Position numbers and translations under genes: made by a program
NCBI GenBank assembly: GCA_026168455.1
Contig: CM047431.1
Location: forward strand, 10,761,703 to 10,825,702
Source: Theocolax elegans
Taxonomy: Eukaryota > Arthropoda > Insecta > Hymenoptera > Cerocephalidae
Direction of reading: 5' to 3'
DNA: 64,000 bases
The notes under the pieces: generated by a model
Seen by the model: only the letters and a program-made list of their open reading frames with translations
The model's database searches: none
Told to the model about the DNA's origin: nothing
Shown: piece by piece, positions 1 through 9,741 of the stretch
How positions within the stretch are numbered: the stretch's first letter is position 1
Layout: every line of letters starts with the position of its first letter

Positions 1-1660
1 GAAGTAAATTCGACAAGTTAAATTTCCGCGAACTAGCCCGATCTTCCGATCACCGATAACCACGTAGTGTTGATTAATTAACCCGATATTCACGTCTTAT
101 AAGCTCCGGTAATAAATAATAAACCGTTTCCCAACCCTTAAAACGGACAAACTCGAATTCGCGGCACGTGCTAAAATGGCGGCGCGGCTCGCAGGAGGTC
201 TATACGCGACGCGCAAGAAATCCCCGGCGATTCTTTCGATCAATAAATTAATTGATGGCCGTGCAGCCCACTTACCGCAACGAAAAGCAATCTTCTTCAA
301 AATAAACAACTCAACTGTATAAAAACGATAACTACTAATTCTACTTTCAATTAACTTCTCCGACTCAGATATTCCAACTTAAGGTTGCGCACGGTGTACT
401 ATCAATTAGACTATCCGGCTACGAATGACGATCGGGACTCGTAGCATCCCGCTCGTCCTCGTAGTTCGTTCAAACGCGGCGCTGATTGTCTTCTTCTTCC
501 TTATTTTTCAACCAATAGTATCCTCCAGGTTAATTAGATGATTGACTATTACCGCCGTCTGCGCCATCTATTCCCGTATCAATCTTCTTTTCCCCAGTGA
601 CGGAATAACGAAATAACCCGTATTCCGTTGAGAAACTGACTTGCGCTTCCACCAATGCAACAGGTGTGTCTTCTTTCTCTCTCGTACACACACGCTGTAG
701 ATGGCTACTTCCCGCTCATTCCGTTGTTCCCCTCCTCGGTGCGCCGCCATGTGCCGCGGCGTGCATGTGCGAGAGCAGCGAGCGCCCCCCCCCCTCTCTG
801 CCGCGCTGACCCTAGTACACGAGCAGCCGGCCGAGTCCGTTGCACGCGAGTCGGGCGTCGTTTGTTTACACGACGGCGAACGGGTTTTTATTTTGTGTGT
901 GTGAAGAGTGCGCCAGTTCCTGGGTCGTCGTCTTCGTGGCTGCCTTCGTTCTCCATCACCAGGTCGTCGGGAGATGGTATTGGATCTACGTGGGAACATA
1001 GTTGGACGTCGGTGGCGGTATGGTTGTATCATTCCTTCTTCGTTATTAAACTCCTTCCTTTCTCCAATCCTCCGATTTCCTCAATAGATCAATAAAACCC
1101 TATTAATTCCTTCTCTTTACGTACTAAAATACCGGTGACGAGAATGGCTCGGGCCAGGATTCGTAGCCGGTGTTTACTTCCTTCCTATCCTCTATTCATA
1201 TATCCTATATATAATATACTATACTCATACATGACTTCCTTATTACAACTACACTTTATCCCTCTATAAATCCTACTATCCTAACCTTCTATATATATTC
1301 TAGTTTTATTTATTATCAACCTTTCAGCTAACCAACACTACCAAGGAGCGGACCCAGGACCAAAAGGTTCACCCAGGACTCATCGCCTCAAGGGGAGATG
1401 GAATCACCATGAGCAGTACCCAGGACTCATCACCTCCAAGGACAGGACTCACAGGGATAGCATCATTGGATCACCCAGGACTCATCGTCTCAAAGGTATG
1501 ATATTGTATTAAAATCTTATTTCACTTATATCTATTTCCTCTATGCTAACCTTATAACTATCTATATACACTAATAACTCTTTTTCTTGTTTCAGGTATG
1601 TCCCTTCGACAAGGCTTCCCTCCTTTAGCTAATTATAAATAAATACCGGTGTGAGGTTTA
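1..1660. other. Unassigned sequence with a short repeat and an intron-like segment
   Basis: I see no supportable protein gene here. A GC-rich block (about 690-870) gives overlapping open frames on both strands without recognisable motifs. A 22-23 bp unit starting CCCAGGACTCATC occurs three times (1372, 1419, 1474). The third copy ends at a good splice-donor-like AAAG/GTATG, and a pyrimidine-rich TTTCAG lies at 1590-1595, so 1496-1595 could be a small intron of a non-coding or leader transcript. An AATAAA lies near 1090. The block could be an LTR plus leader of an unrecognised element, but I found no partner LTR. Confidence 0.3.
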
Positions 1661-2059
1661 CCTCACAAAATTATTGAATAATAATCTTTTATTTTCTATA
1701 AATTTAATATATGTTTTCGACACTTTGGCAAGTGCATAATATTTAATAATTATATGAACTATAACATATATAGGATTATATTTATTTCAATGTTCACTAA
1801 CATGAATGCTATGATAGTCACATTGACAAACATAATCAAATAAAAAGTTACGTAGACTGGATCGCGCGTGGTTTAGAAAGAATTAATATTATTACGATGT
1901 TATAATGTGACGTAAAAAGTGTAGTTACCATATCTTGACTTATACTACTCAGCAAAATCAATTGTTTTAGTTTTTATTGGTACTGCGGGCCTAAAATAAA
2001 CATGATAGCTTTAAATATTAATTTGTAGTTGGAAAAGGTATGTGAATAGATTCTGGATT
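1661..2059. other. AT-rich intergenic sequence
   Basis: No gene, structured repeat or terminal motif was seen in this AT-rich stretch. Confidence 0.4.
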
Positions 2060-2563
2060 TTATAAATACATATTTCTCCTTTTTATTTGATAAATGTACA
2101 AAGATAGAATGGAAGAAAAAACACGAAGAGTTACTTTGCGTAGGCAGAGCAGCACCATTAATTGTTCCAAGGACAACATAATGTTGTCCCATCGAGCCGA
2201 GTTGGAGGCATTGCGGATATCCAGTGCGATGATAGCACACATGCGCCTAGAATTACTAGTACCACCGATGGCATTATTGGCCAGCTCAACAACTCGACTT
2301 ATAGCGTCACTAGTTGAGCGCCTTCTCCGAAAACCGAACTGATTGTCGGACAGATCGCCTGCCTGTGCAATCGCGCACCGCTCTGTCAAGAAAATGTGAA
2401 GACGATGGCATTTCGGTGCCCCTGGGTTTGATCTTATTCATCACCATTTTGTAGGGCTTACCCCAGGGATCGCGGTCCACTTCCTCGCAAAATTCGCGCC
2501 AGTACATGCGTTGGACCTCTTCCTCTCCACCGGCCTCCTTTGACGCTCTTTAGCGCGAAAGAT
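2060..2563 (-). pseudogene. R1-clade non-LTR retrotransposon ORF2 (reverse transcriptase) fragment
   Basis: Minus-strand translation shows two blocks typical of R1/TRAS-clade ORF2. The first reads WREFCEEVDRDPWGKPYKMV, the segment before the RT domain. The second reads LSDNQFGFRRRRSTSDAIS followed by ALDIRNASNSARW, which are RT motifs 1 to 3 (QFGFR, then a decayed form of DIxNAFNS). About 100 or more residues normally separating the blocks are missing, the frames do not match, and nothing downstream of motif 3 (including the catalytic YADD) is present. This is an internally deleted, dead copy. The clade call rests on motif memory only. Confidence 0.75.
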
Positions 2564-3214
2564 GGGCGATATTTGGCACATTCTATCCTTACGCACATCT
2601 GCCATCATAATTTTCGGCGCTGTCGAACACAGAGCACTGCTCACCCGCGCGTATTCATTACGAGCCCTGCTTGTTGCTCTCGTCATACTCGTCAGCTCTT
2701 TGTGGATGTTCTTATTAAGAACAAACTCCACCAAGATATTTATTTTCTCATGCAAATGGAGGAAACCTCTGTCAGCGTCACTCGACATCCCAGTCGAGAG
2801 CAGGTCACACGTAGCATTTGATGCTACAGAGCCCGGTGAACCAACCTCCGTAGCACTTACCATTTTGACGGTGTGAGTTTTGTCCCTCCCAAAATCCGTG
2901 GGACCAGCACTGACCACCGGAGCTTTCACCCGATCGGAATCAGTGGCGGGCTTTGACAAGACTGCCGTGCCCGCTTGGGGTAGTGTTGTTTTAACCTCAC
3001 TATCTATAATTGCTTTAATTTCGGGATGCCTTCCCCTATCTGGTTTTGGTTCGCCCCGAATATTGGAGGTGCCACGATGCGGAACCAGCTTACCCGGCAC
3101 GGGTGTGTGTGTGTGTGTGTATATTTCTATATATTGTAACAGTTTGACTGCCACGCGGATGTTTATTTTATTATCGCGGCTGCTCAGCAGTACGGTTAAA
3201 CTTATCGTATTCAA
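2564..3214 (-). pseudogene. R1-like LINE ORF1 (gag-like) remnant joined to ORF2
   Basis: A 257-residue minus-strand frame runs from 3214 to 2441. Its first about 210 residues look like the low-complexity, charged ORF1 of an R1-type LINE; the last about 40 are an out-of-frame reading of the ORF2 piece next to it. The join therefore records a deletion that removed the end of ORF1 and the endonuclease and start of ORF2. A (GT)n tract at 3103-3120 lies inside the frame. No zinc knuckles remain. The ORF1 assignment rests mainly on its position before the R1 ORF2 piece. Confidence 0.45.
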
Positions 3215-4219
3215 ATAAACGTATTTTTCCTGCGTTGCAGGTTACCTGTTCGCGCAATCAAATCTATTAAGTCTTAGTCTGAAACCGAGGTACTGTTTCA
3301 GATAACAACCAGGTAAAAATCAGATCTGAAATTGACCGCGAAACAGGGATATCGCGTCGAGCACTTGTCAATCATAAATATACGAGCTCTTAGGATTACG
3401 AAAGGAATCGTACGTGGGTTAAAATTCAATTACTCGAACACCGAATTCAAATCTAATAATAAAATGAATTTATTGAAATAAATATAAAAATAAATAACAA
3501 ACAAAATCTCTAGTTGTCACCGAGGTCTACGCTTATTGTTTACAAGTCGGTAAACGGCCAACTTGTAGAGAGAGAGAGAGAGAGGGGAAAAATATCGCGA
3601 ACTAAAATAATACACACAGTCAACGGGACTGGTATAGCGCAATATATAAACTATTTATTGTTTACTAAATAAAACGCGATCGCGTGAAGTGGTACCACTT
3701 ACTTCCTCGAGTTCGATTCTGAATCTCTCTGAACTCTCTCTCTCTCTCTCTTTCGCTCGCTCCCATTGCGGTATCGGACGGGTAGTCTGTTCGCCTGTGC
3801 ACCGAGGTTGTGTCACTGCAGGTCGATTTCCGACGGTGCAACACTCACGCCGCGAATGCAGGATCGGTCTGCATTTAAAATGCAACCACGAACACTACGG
3901 TAAAATATAAACAACGAGGCTATAACACGGGACGCGGGGGGATCACACCTATCGCGTGTCAAGGCGGCTTGTTAGCGACAACGAACCCAGCCGAGCCGAA
4001 TCTCGCCGGCCCGAGCCGATGCGAACATTACGATACTGTTCGCTCGTGTTGCTCGACTTCGTCAAAGGGTAAGGTAAACAATACCTTACCTTTAAAATAT
4101 ATACATTGTGACGTGGTGGATCTGCATGAGAACAGATATTTGAGGTAAGGAAATCTGGACGGAACAGTCTGGATGTAATAATGCCTGTCTAATTGCATGG
4201 GATAATTAAAACGTCTGAG
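3215..4219. other. Intergenic sequence with GA/CT microsatellites
   Basis: No coding feature is supported. There is a GA run at about 3569-3583 and a CT run at about 3737-3752. The short opposing open frames around 3655-3910 overlap on both strands and carry no known motif. The mixed AT/GC composition resembles LTR or leader sequence, but no boundaries could be fixed. Confidence 0.35.
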
Positions 4220-4321
4220 CAGAGACCAGTTGGCAATTTTATTTCCTTTTCTCTCTTACGTATATTGGTGTTTATTAAGATAGAGGAACAAAGAGAAAAA
4301 AATCGTCATCTGGCAACCCTG
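4220..4321 (-). mobile_element. 102-bp hAT-like MITE, copy 1
   Basis: A short non-coding element with imperfect terminal inverted repeats (CAGAGACCAGTTGGC at one end, CAGGGTTGCCAGATGACG at the other, read inward). It is flanked by 8-bp direct repeats differing at one base (CGTCTGAG and AGTCTGAG). A second copy in the opposite orientation lies at 7247-7349. The 8-bp target duplication and CAGRG-type ends fit the hAT superfamily. It has no room for a transposase and would have been moved in trans. Confidence 0.8.
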
Positions 4322-5370
4322 AGTCTGAGGAGAATATTAATAACTTCAGAATTCAAAAACTGTTAAATATAAAGAAAATAAAAATGATGAAAAAATAGTT
4401 TTGTTGAATAAAAGAGTTTTTTAATTATTTATTCTTAAAAACTATTTAATTGTTGAAAATATGTTTTATTTTTTTAACAACCATAAAATGAATTAAATTG
4501 AATTTCATAGTCATTATTATGAGAACATTAGCTTTATAAATTATTATTAGCCTATATAAAGCCTATATATATATATATATATATATTGCCTATAGCCTGG
4601 CAAACAAAAAAAACTATTTGCAGATGATGAACTAGTTACTCTCTACATACGAAGTATCAGCTCTTACTATGTTATGAGCTGCCACTGTTTAAAAAGAAGG
4701 AAATCACGTAAAAACAGCAGAAAACTTTTACTTAAAATCATACCATTTTTCGAGTTTTGCTGGTTTGATTATCGTACATTTTTAAATGCAGGATTTGCTA
4801 TACTTTTTGAATTTTCAATAAAGTATAGCAAAGCTTTATTTTAAAAAAAAATCGACCTTATCTCAAAAAACCTTAAATTTTGAGCTTAGGGTCAAATTCT
4901 AGGTTCCCATTGGGTAGCCAGGAGAAAATCATGAATCCCTACTTTTTTTTTAATTCTTTGTCATGATGAGTCTTCAAACATCCGGGAAAGCGGGCCAAAC
5001 TGGTTCTTGACCTCTGAATAACCTCGGATTGACCTTTGACCCACAACATGATACACACTGTCATACGCAGAAGTTCACGAGCTTTCAGAATTCATGATCA
5101 TAGGTGGAGCATTCTATTTGAAAAAACCACTTTACCTTCAAATAACCTTGAGGATGAAGTTCAAGGTCACGGTCAAGTTCTTCGTTGAAAACCCCACAAC
5201 TTTTGTAGAGGTAATTTTCCCGTAAAGTTCGTAGTTTTAGAGATAAGGAGGGAAGGTACTAAGGCATATGGATCACCCTGTATAATGACCTTTATAATGC
5301 TGGTATATTTCTTCAGCAATGGAGAACTTATTTTCATAATGATGTTTAGTTTATCACTCGGTGATTTTTT
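4322..5370. other. Non-coding, repeat-like sequence with CAAGGTCA-type motifs
   Basis: No gene is visible. A (TA)n tract lies at about 4563-4587. Between about 4900 and 5280 the motif AAGGTCA or its complement TGACCTT recurs, and the segment ends in CACCCTGTATAA, reminiscent of insect DNA-transposon termini. I could not find a matching opposite end, so no element is called. Confidence 0.3.
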
Positions 5371-5498
5371 AATATTATGTAGTTGATTTTATCGATCTTC
5401 CCGAGTCAAAGGTCAAAGGTGTAGGTGAGAAAGAAAATTTTTTTTTCTCACCTACATCTTTGACTCGGGATGATCAATAAAATCAACTACATAATATT
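5371..5498. repeat. Long hairpin (inverted repeat with about 55-bp arms)
   Basis: Left arm 5371-5432 and right arm 5444-5498 are near-perfect reverse complements, both ending in AATATTATGTAGTTGATTTT read from outside in. The left arm carries one extra heptad-like repeat (GGTCAAA). The loop is about 11 nt of A/T. It could be a small fold-back MITE inserted at the upstream edge of the LINE fragment that starts near 5516. Confidence 0.85.
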
Positions 5499-5515
5499 GG
5501 AAAACTTATTTGATG

Positions 5516-6041
5516 GCATTTATTCCTAAAGGTAATTGCAGCAAAGTTTGTCCTATTGCTTTGGCATCTTGTATTTTTAAAAGTTTTGAAAAGATGATTG
5601 GATAGCGATTGAATTCGACGTTGGAGAGCAATACATTATTCCTATTTCTCAATTTAGTTTTCGTAAAGGTAAAAGTCGTGCTGATAATCTTTCTATTATT
5701 GTGATTAATATACATGAATGTTTTTATAAAAAGGAAAGCCTTACTGCTTTATTTTTAGATATCAAAGGTGCATTGATAACGTTATCCTGAATTTATTACT
5801 CAAAGAATTAAAAGAACTAAATTTACTTCATAAATTCTTTACGTTCATTAAGAATTTAAGCTCTGAAAGAAAACTGATACCTTTGAATATCAAAAATGAT
5901 ATAAATTACACAGCTAGGAAGGGTTTACCTCAATCTAATATGTTAGGTCCCATTTTGTTTTCTAATTATACAGATCAATCAGAAAAAATTTTTGATAATA
6001 AAGTAAAAATTTTACAATTTGCAGAATATAGTTATATATAC
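5516..6041 (+). pseudogene. LINE reverse transcriptase, N-terminal and palm part
   Basis: Plus-strand reading in shifting frames shows motif 0 (FIPKGNCSKVCPIALASC, then FEKMIG), motif 1 (FSFRKGKSRADNLS), motif 2/3 (ALFLDIKGA, where DxxxAFD is expected), and motif 4 (ARKGLPQSNMLGPILFSNYT). The catalytic FADD region is decayed to FAEYSY at about 6018. It stops at the insertion of the solo LTR. Several frameshifts and stops make it non-functional. Confidence 0.8.
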
Positions 6042-6864
6042 TGTTCCGGAAGTCTAATTATTTTTAGTTGTCAAAGTTATTTTTTGTTTTTCTTGATTGG
6101 CCCCAGCAAAGGGAGAGGGACATAGCTCCCTTTGGCATCAGGCGTGGACATCGGAATCGAGCTGAGTTTTGCCAGCGCGCTTGTGAAGCAGCGATTCGAT
6201 GTTTTTGAACGACTGGTGTCTGATTGGAGTAGCTGTGCCGTGAATTGCCGGCCAGCTTCTTTAGAACATAACAAATAATAACAATATCTGTTTGTTTTCT
6301 TGTGCCACGGATTATGTGTGCGCATGAATGGCTTGGCGTCGCCCGTTCATCTTTTGGCGGGAATTCCCGTGTTAGCGAGTGCGCGTGCGTAACTCATAGT
6401 CGTCCCATTATGTTAAATATTAATTATTGACTATTAATATTTAAATGTTGAATGTTGAATATTAATATTAAATATTATATTAAAATGATAATAATAATAA
6501 TAATAATTAATAATGTTAAACGTTAATATTGTTGTGCGTGATTACCCGCGTTCGCAAGTGCGCATGCGTAGCTAATCGGTGTCACATTTATTCTTGTAAG
6601 TGACTTCCCGCGAGTGTGATTGCGCAGGCGTAACCTGGCGTTCCCGCACTATTAAATGTAAATTTCAGCACATTCCTGCCTGCGCATATATCATTGGCGC
6701 TCTCTTCGAGGAGGATCTCGAAAGTGGGGAACACCAACGAGTGGGGCTTCGGGTAATATATAAGCGGGCGCACCATAGATCAGCTCAGTTCTTTTTCGAT
6801 TTAAATAGTGTTTTATATATAGTGTTGTTTTTCTTTTTATTTCTCCCCCTCTCCTCCTGAAACA
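6042..6864 (+). mobile_element. Solo LTR with 5-bp target duplication (TATAC)
   Basis: The sequence starts TGTTCCGG and ends GAAACA. It is flanked by TATAC on both sides (6037-6041 and 6865-6869) and interrupts the LINE RT frame, which continues at 6865. Its composition is distinct from the LINE: GC-rich words such as GCGCATGCGTA recur. A TATA box and initiator lie near the 3' end, giving a long U3 (about 740 bp) and a short R-U5. No partner LTR or internal region is present, so it is the scar of LTR-LTR recombination. Confidence 0.85.
6757..6790 (+). promoter_or_regulatory. LTR core promoter: TATA box and initiator
   Basis: TATATAA at 6757-6763 is followed about 25-28 nt later by TCAGTT (6785-6790), which matches the arthropod initiator TCAGTY. 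The spacing is right for an RNA polymerase II core promoter. It sits inside the solo LTR and supports the plus-strand orientation of that LTR. Confidence 0.65.
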
Positions 6865-7246
6865 TATACTAAATGTAATGATTTATTGGAGTCTAATAGA
6901 ATCATTGAAAATGGAGTTAATATAGTAAAAAAAATTTTATATAATGAGGGTAGATTTAGCGGATAAGTGTCAGCTGATTATCTTTAAAAAAACACAATAT
7001 TATGACCAGGAATTTGTTTATAAATATTGACCAAGCTAAGATTGAGTCTTAAAATTGTGTAAAATTTTTAGGTATGTCATTCTCTAAATAAGAGCTTAAC
7101 TTTTTTTCACAGTAAACTATTAGCATTTTAAGTTGTTTAAGAAAAACATGGCGTGACGCTGATCCCTCGTGTTTGACTATACTGTGTAAAGCTATGATAA
7201 AATCAAAGATTGAATACTGCGGTTTTCTAATTTCTCGAGGCTCTAA
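6865..7246 (+). pseudogene. LINE reverse transcriptase, thumb part
   Basis: After the TATAC repeat the LINE reading resumes with CNDLLESNRIIENGVNIV and KCQLIIFKKTQ (the segment after FADD, with the K-C/T-xxxxF motif), then DADPSCLTILCKAMIKSKIE and YCGFLISRGS, which is the usual RT thumb of Jockey-like elements. Stops and frame changes are frequent. It ends at the GGCTCTAA target site of the MITE. Confidence 0.7.
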
Positions 7247-7349
7247 CAGGGTTACCAGATGGCGATTTTTTCTCCTTGTTGCTCTTGCTTAATAAACATC
7301 AATATACGTAAGAGAGAAAAGGAAAAAAAATCGCCAACTGGTCACTCTG
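7247..7349 (+). mobile_element. 103-bp hAT-like MITE, copy 2
   Basis: This copy is in opposite orientation to the one at 4220-4321 and about 85% identical by eye. Ends are CAGGGTTACCAGATGGCG and, inverted, CAGAGTGACCAGTTGGCG. It is flanked by a perfect 8-bp duplication GGCTCTAA (7239-7246 and 7350-7357). The insertion lies inside the LINE thumb segment, whose reading continues after it with KTSFSILQKIQNSCIRLIMG. Confidence 0.9.
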
Positions 7350-7418
7350 GGCTCTAAAACATCTTTCAGTATTTTGCAAAAAATACAAAATTCTTGCATC
7401 CGATTAATTATGGGCTAT
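7350..7418 (+). pseudogene. LINE ORF2 piece between MITE and solo LTR
   Basis: A short piece of the same LINE reading (SFSILQKIQNSCIRLIMGY), the conserved segment after the RT thumb. It ends in the GCTAT target site of the following solo LTR and continues at 7706 without loss of a codon. Confidence 0.7.
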
Positions 7419-7705
7419 TGTTCCGGAATCCGGGATGAAATATGGGAGAGGAGGAAAGATATCACAATTCACAATAACTTGCAACAAACATTTATTTTCG
7501 AACACTTTACAAATACTGTAATAAACAACAACCGCGATTAACAAAAACTGATTATGATTTTCTCTTGACTGATACGTCACTGATATGCCAACCATGAAGG
7601 GAGGCTGAGAACTGAACTGATGGCAAACGTCGCACCCTTTAAATACATCCTCGGGCCGGTCTCCGAGGTGGGGATAATAGAAACTTAAAAATGCTTTCAC
7701 GAACA
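7419..7705 (-). mobile_element. 287-bp solo LTR with GCTAT target duplication
   Basis: The element reads TGTTCCGG to CACGAACA on the plus strand and is flanked by GCTAT (7414-7418 and 7706-7710). On the minus strand it has a TATA-like GTATTTAAAG, then TCAGTTCAGTTC as a possible initiator, and AATAAA further on, so transcription would run on the minus strand. It shares the terminal TGTTCCGGA with the solo LTR at 6042 but little else. The LINE frame is continuous when the LTR and one GCTAT are ignored. Confidence 0.85.
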
Positions 7706-7710
7706 GCTAT

Positions 7711-7798
7711 AGAAGGATAACTCCTATTAATGTTATGTTGGGAGAATCTAGATTACCTTATTTGTAATTTAGGTTTAAGTGTTTGGGTTATAGATATA
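7711..7798 (+). pseudogene. LINE ORF2 piece between solo LTR and copia element
   Basis: The reading ITPINVMLGESRLPYL is the conserved post-RT tail of this LINE type. It stops at ATATA (7794-7798), the target site of the copia element, and is picked up again at 19658. Confidence 0.7.
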
Positions 7799-8004
7799 TG
7801 TTGGGTTGTATGGTGAAATAATACAAGCAGAGTAATAAATAAAGAAGTTTATTTAACTACATAAAGGTTGGACGCGTCTTTACTGCTCGGAGGCACAGAA
7901 CATGCTGACTTGGTATGCGACACTAACTTGTATATACAAGTAGCGCCACCGAAGATACCGTGGTCACAAAACGCAACGCTGACGCAGATTGCTTTATTCT
8001 TACA
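7799..8004 (-). repeat. Copia 3' LTR
   Basis: The 206-bp LTR begins TGTTGGG and ends TTCTTACA on the plus strand. On the minus (sense) strand it has a TATA-like TGTATATACA and an AATAAA near the end. It differs from the partner LTR at about two positions (for example ACATGCTGAC here, ACATACTGAC there). Confidence 0.93.
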
Positions 8005-8017
8005 CTTCCCCTCAATC
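8005..8017 (-). promoter_or_regulatory. Polypurine tract of the copia element
   Basis: Read on the minus strand, TTGAGGGGAAG lies directly against the start of the 3' LTR, the expected position and composition for the plus-strand primer of reverse transcription. Confidence 0.8.
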
Positions 8018-8169
8018 CAGTCAGCTTGCGCATGTCTTACTTAGATTAGATTATTTATATATTTACAACATTATCTAGTTGAACTCGGGTTGATCATGGT
8101 CGTCTTTACGATTCCATGGTTTTTGTTCAATGGTCATCTCTTCAGTAGTATCTAAAACAAAGGAAAATA

Positions 8170-9741
8170 TTAATGCATATTTAGAATATTTTTAGTTAAA
8201 GTACTATGTTGACTATTCGCAAGTGGCTTAGTAAAAATATCAGCCCACTGTTCTTTAGATTCTACCCATACTAATTTTACATAGCTCTTATTTACACACT
8301 CTTTAATATAATGTTCTTTACGATCTACTATATGTCTTAACTTATTCCCACCGTTAGTTTTAGCGCATATTTGTGCGGGTAAATTATCACAGTACATATT
8401 CATAGGATAAAATTCTTTCTTTAACACAAATTTAATTGAATTATGCAGTGCCATTAGATTTTGGCATTCTTCACTCATGGCTACGTATTCAGCCTGACAG
8501 GTAGATAGTGCTACATTTGGTTGCTTGTGTGTTCTCCAAGCAACTGTATCATCATACAATCTTATTACAAAACCACACGTCGTCAACGAATTCTTACAGT
8601 CTGCAAAACTTGCATCAACATAGCTTTCTAATGTATCTGATTTAGCTTTATATGTTAACTTATAGCTTTGTGTGCCAGCTAGATACTTAAATACTCTTTT
8701 AACCATGTTCCATTCGTAATTAGTTGGTTTTACTTGGTGTCTACTCAGGACGTTCACAGCATAAGATATATCCGGTCGTGTAGCATTTGATAAATATAAC
8801 AGAGAACCTATTGCTTCTCGATACAATCTGTTTGGTATATCGCTCTCTTTAATTTCGCTTTCTTCTCTGTTTCTTCTCTCTCTATTTGACACTTGACTCG
8901 TAATCATTGGAGTCACTACAGGAAATGTCTTCTCGAAACCAAATTTCTTAAGCAATTTAATTATAAACTTTTCTTGACTCAGAGATAGAACTCCATTTGA
9001 CATATCTCTATCTATCTTAATACCTAAGTATTCTTTAGGTTCACCCAAATCTTTGATTTTAAATTCTTTAGTGAGGCTGTTTTTTATTTTGTCTATTTCT
9101 TCCATTTCATGTCCTGCGATGAGGATATCATCAACGTATAATAATACTATAATTAAGCTTTTATTTGTATCTTTAATAAATAGACAAGGAACTAGATCTT
9201 CAGATATAAATTTTAATTCTTTCATTACTTGTGTAAATCTTTCGTTCCATCTTTTAGGACTAATCTTCAAACCATAAAGTGATTTCATTAATTTCCATAC
9301 ATAATTGTCTTCATTTTTATTATTTATGGTTGCACCCTCTGGTACTTTCATGTAAATGACTTTATTCAATTCACCATACAAGAAAGCAGTTTCTACATCC
9401 AGTTGCTTAAGATGCATTTTAAATTTATTAGCTATTGCTAAGAATGATCGTACCAATGTTAACCTAGAAACTGGTGTATATATTTCACTCAGATCGTAAT
9501 TGTTCTTATCTTTAAAACCTCTCACAACTAATCTCGCTTTATGTTTAACATTTCCGTCTTCATCAATTTTCCTTTTGAATACCCATCTCGAGTCAAGAAT
9601 ATTTAATTTTGCATCACTCTTCAATAAACTGTCTTTCTTGACTGTCTCAAATACTTTTCTTTCTTTTAATGCATTCAATTCTAGTTGTATGGCTTTAAGC
9701 CATTTCTCTCTATCCATGCAACTTACAGCTTCTCTATAAGT
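8170..9741 (-). CDS. pol: Copia reverse transcriptase and RNase H
   Basis: A minus-strand frame of about 515 residues (from Met at 9717; the frame is open from 9741). Near the start is DREKWLKAIQLELNALKE, the usual opening of the copia RT domain (RVT_2). It is followed by LNILDSRWVFKRKIDEDG, LDVETAFLYGEL and the catalytic YVDDILIAG. RNase H follows: TRPDISYAVNVLSRH, the DASFADCKN block, STCQAEYVAMSEECQNLM and WADIFTKPL. Length and order are complete for the RT-RNase H half. An in-frame TAA at 9742-9744 separates it from the integrase frame, so it needs readthrough or is a dead remnant. It makes cDNA from element RNA in cytoplasmic particles. Confidence 0.92.
   Translation of the reverse strand, partial: TYREAVSCMDREKWLKAIQLELNALKERKVFETVKKDSLLKSDAKLNILDSRWVFKRKIDEDGNVKHKARLVVRGFKDKNNYDLSEIYTPVSRLTLVRSFLAIANKFKMHLKQLDVETAFLYGELNKVIYMKVPEGATINNKNEDNYVWKLMKSLYGLKISPKRWNERFTQVMKELKFISEDLVPCLFIKDTNKSLIIVLLYVDDILIAGHEMEEIDKIKNSLTKEFKIKDLGEPKEYLGIKIDRDMSNGVLSLSQEKFIIKLLKKFGFEKTFPVVTPMITSQVSNRERRNREESEIKESDIPNRLYREAIGSLLYLSNATRPDISYAVNVLSRHQVKPTNYEWNMVKRVFKYLAGTQSYKLTYKAKSDTLESYVDASFADCKNSLTTCGFVIRLYDDTVAWRTHKQPNVALSTCQAEYVAMSEECQNLMALHNSIKFVLKKEFYPMNMYCDNLPAQICAKTNGGNKLRHIVDRKEHYIKECVNKSYVKLVWVESKEQWADIFTKPLANSQHSTLTKNILNMH

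Noticed and set aside
568..1095. Overlapping open frames of 154 and 146 codons on opposite strands
   Set aside because: Both sit in a GC-rich patch with C and CT runs, have Arg/Pro/Ser-biased composition and no motif. They shadow each other.
2094..3218. Plus-strand frames across the R1-like fragment
   Set aside because: They mirror the minus-strand LINE coding, which carries the recognisable RT motifs.
3655..3910. Opposing 76- and 73-codon frames
   Set aside because: Produced by a CT microsatellite and low stop density; no domain.
5506..5715. Minus-strand 69-codon frame
   Set aside because: Antisense shadow of the LINE RT on the plus strand.
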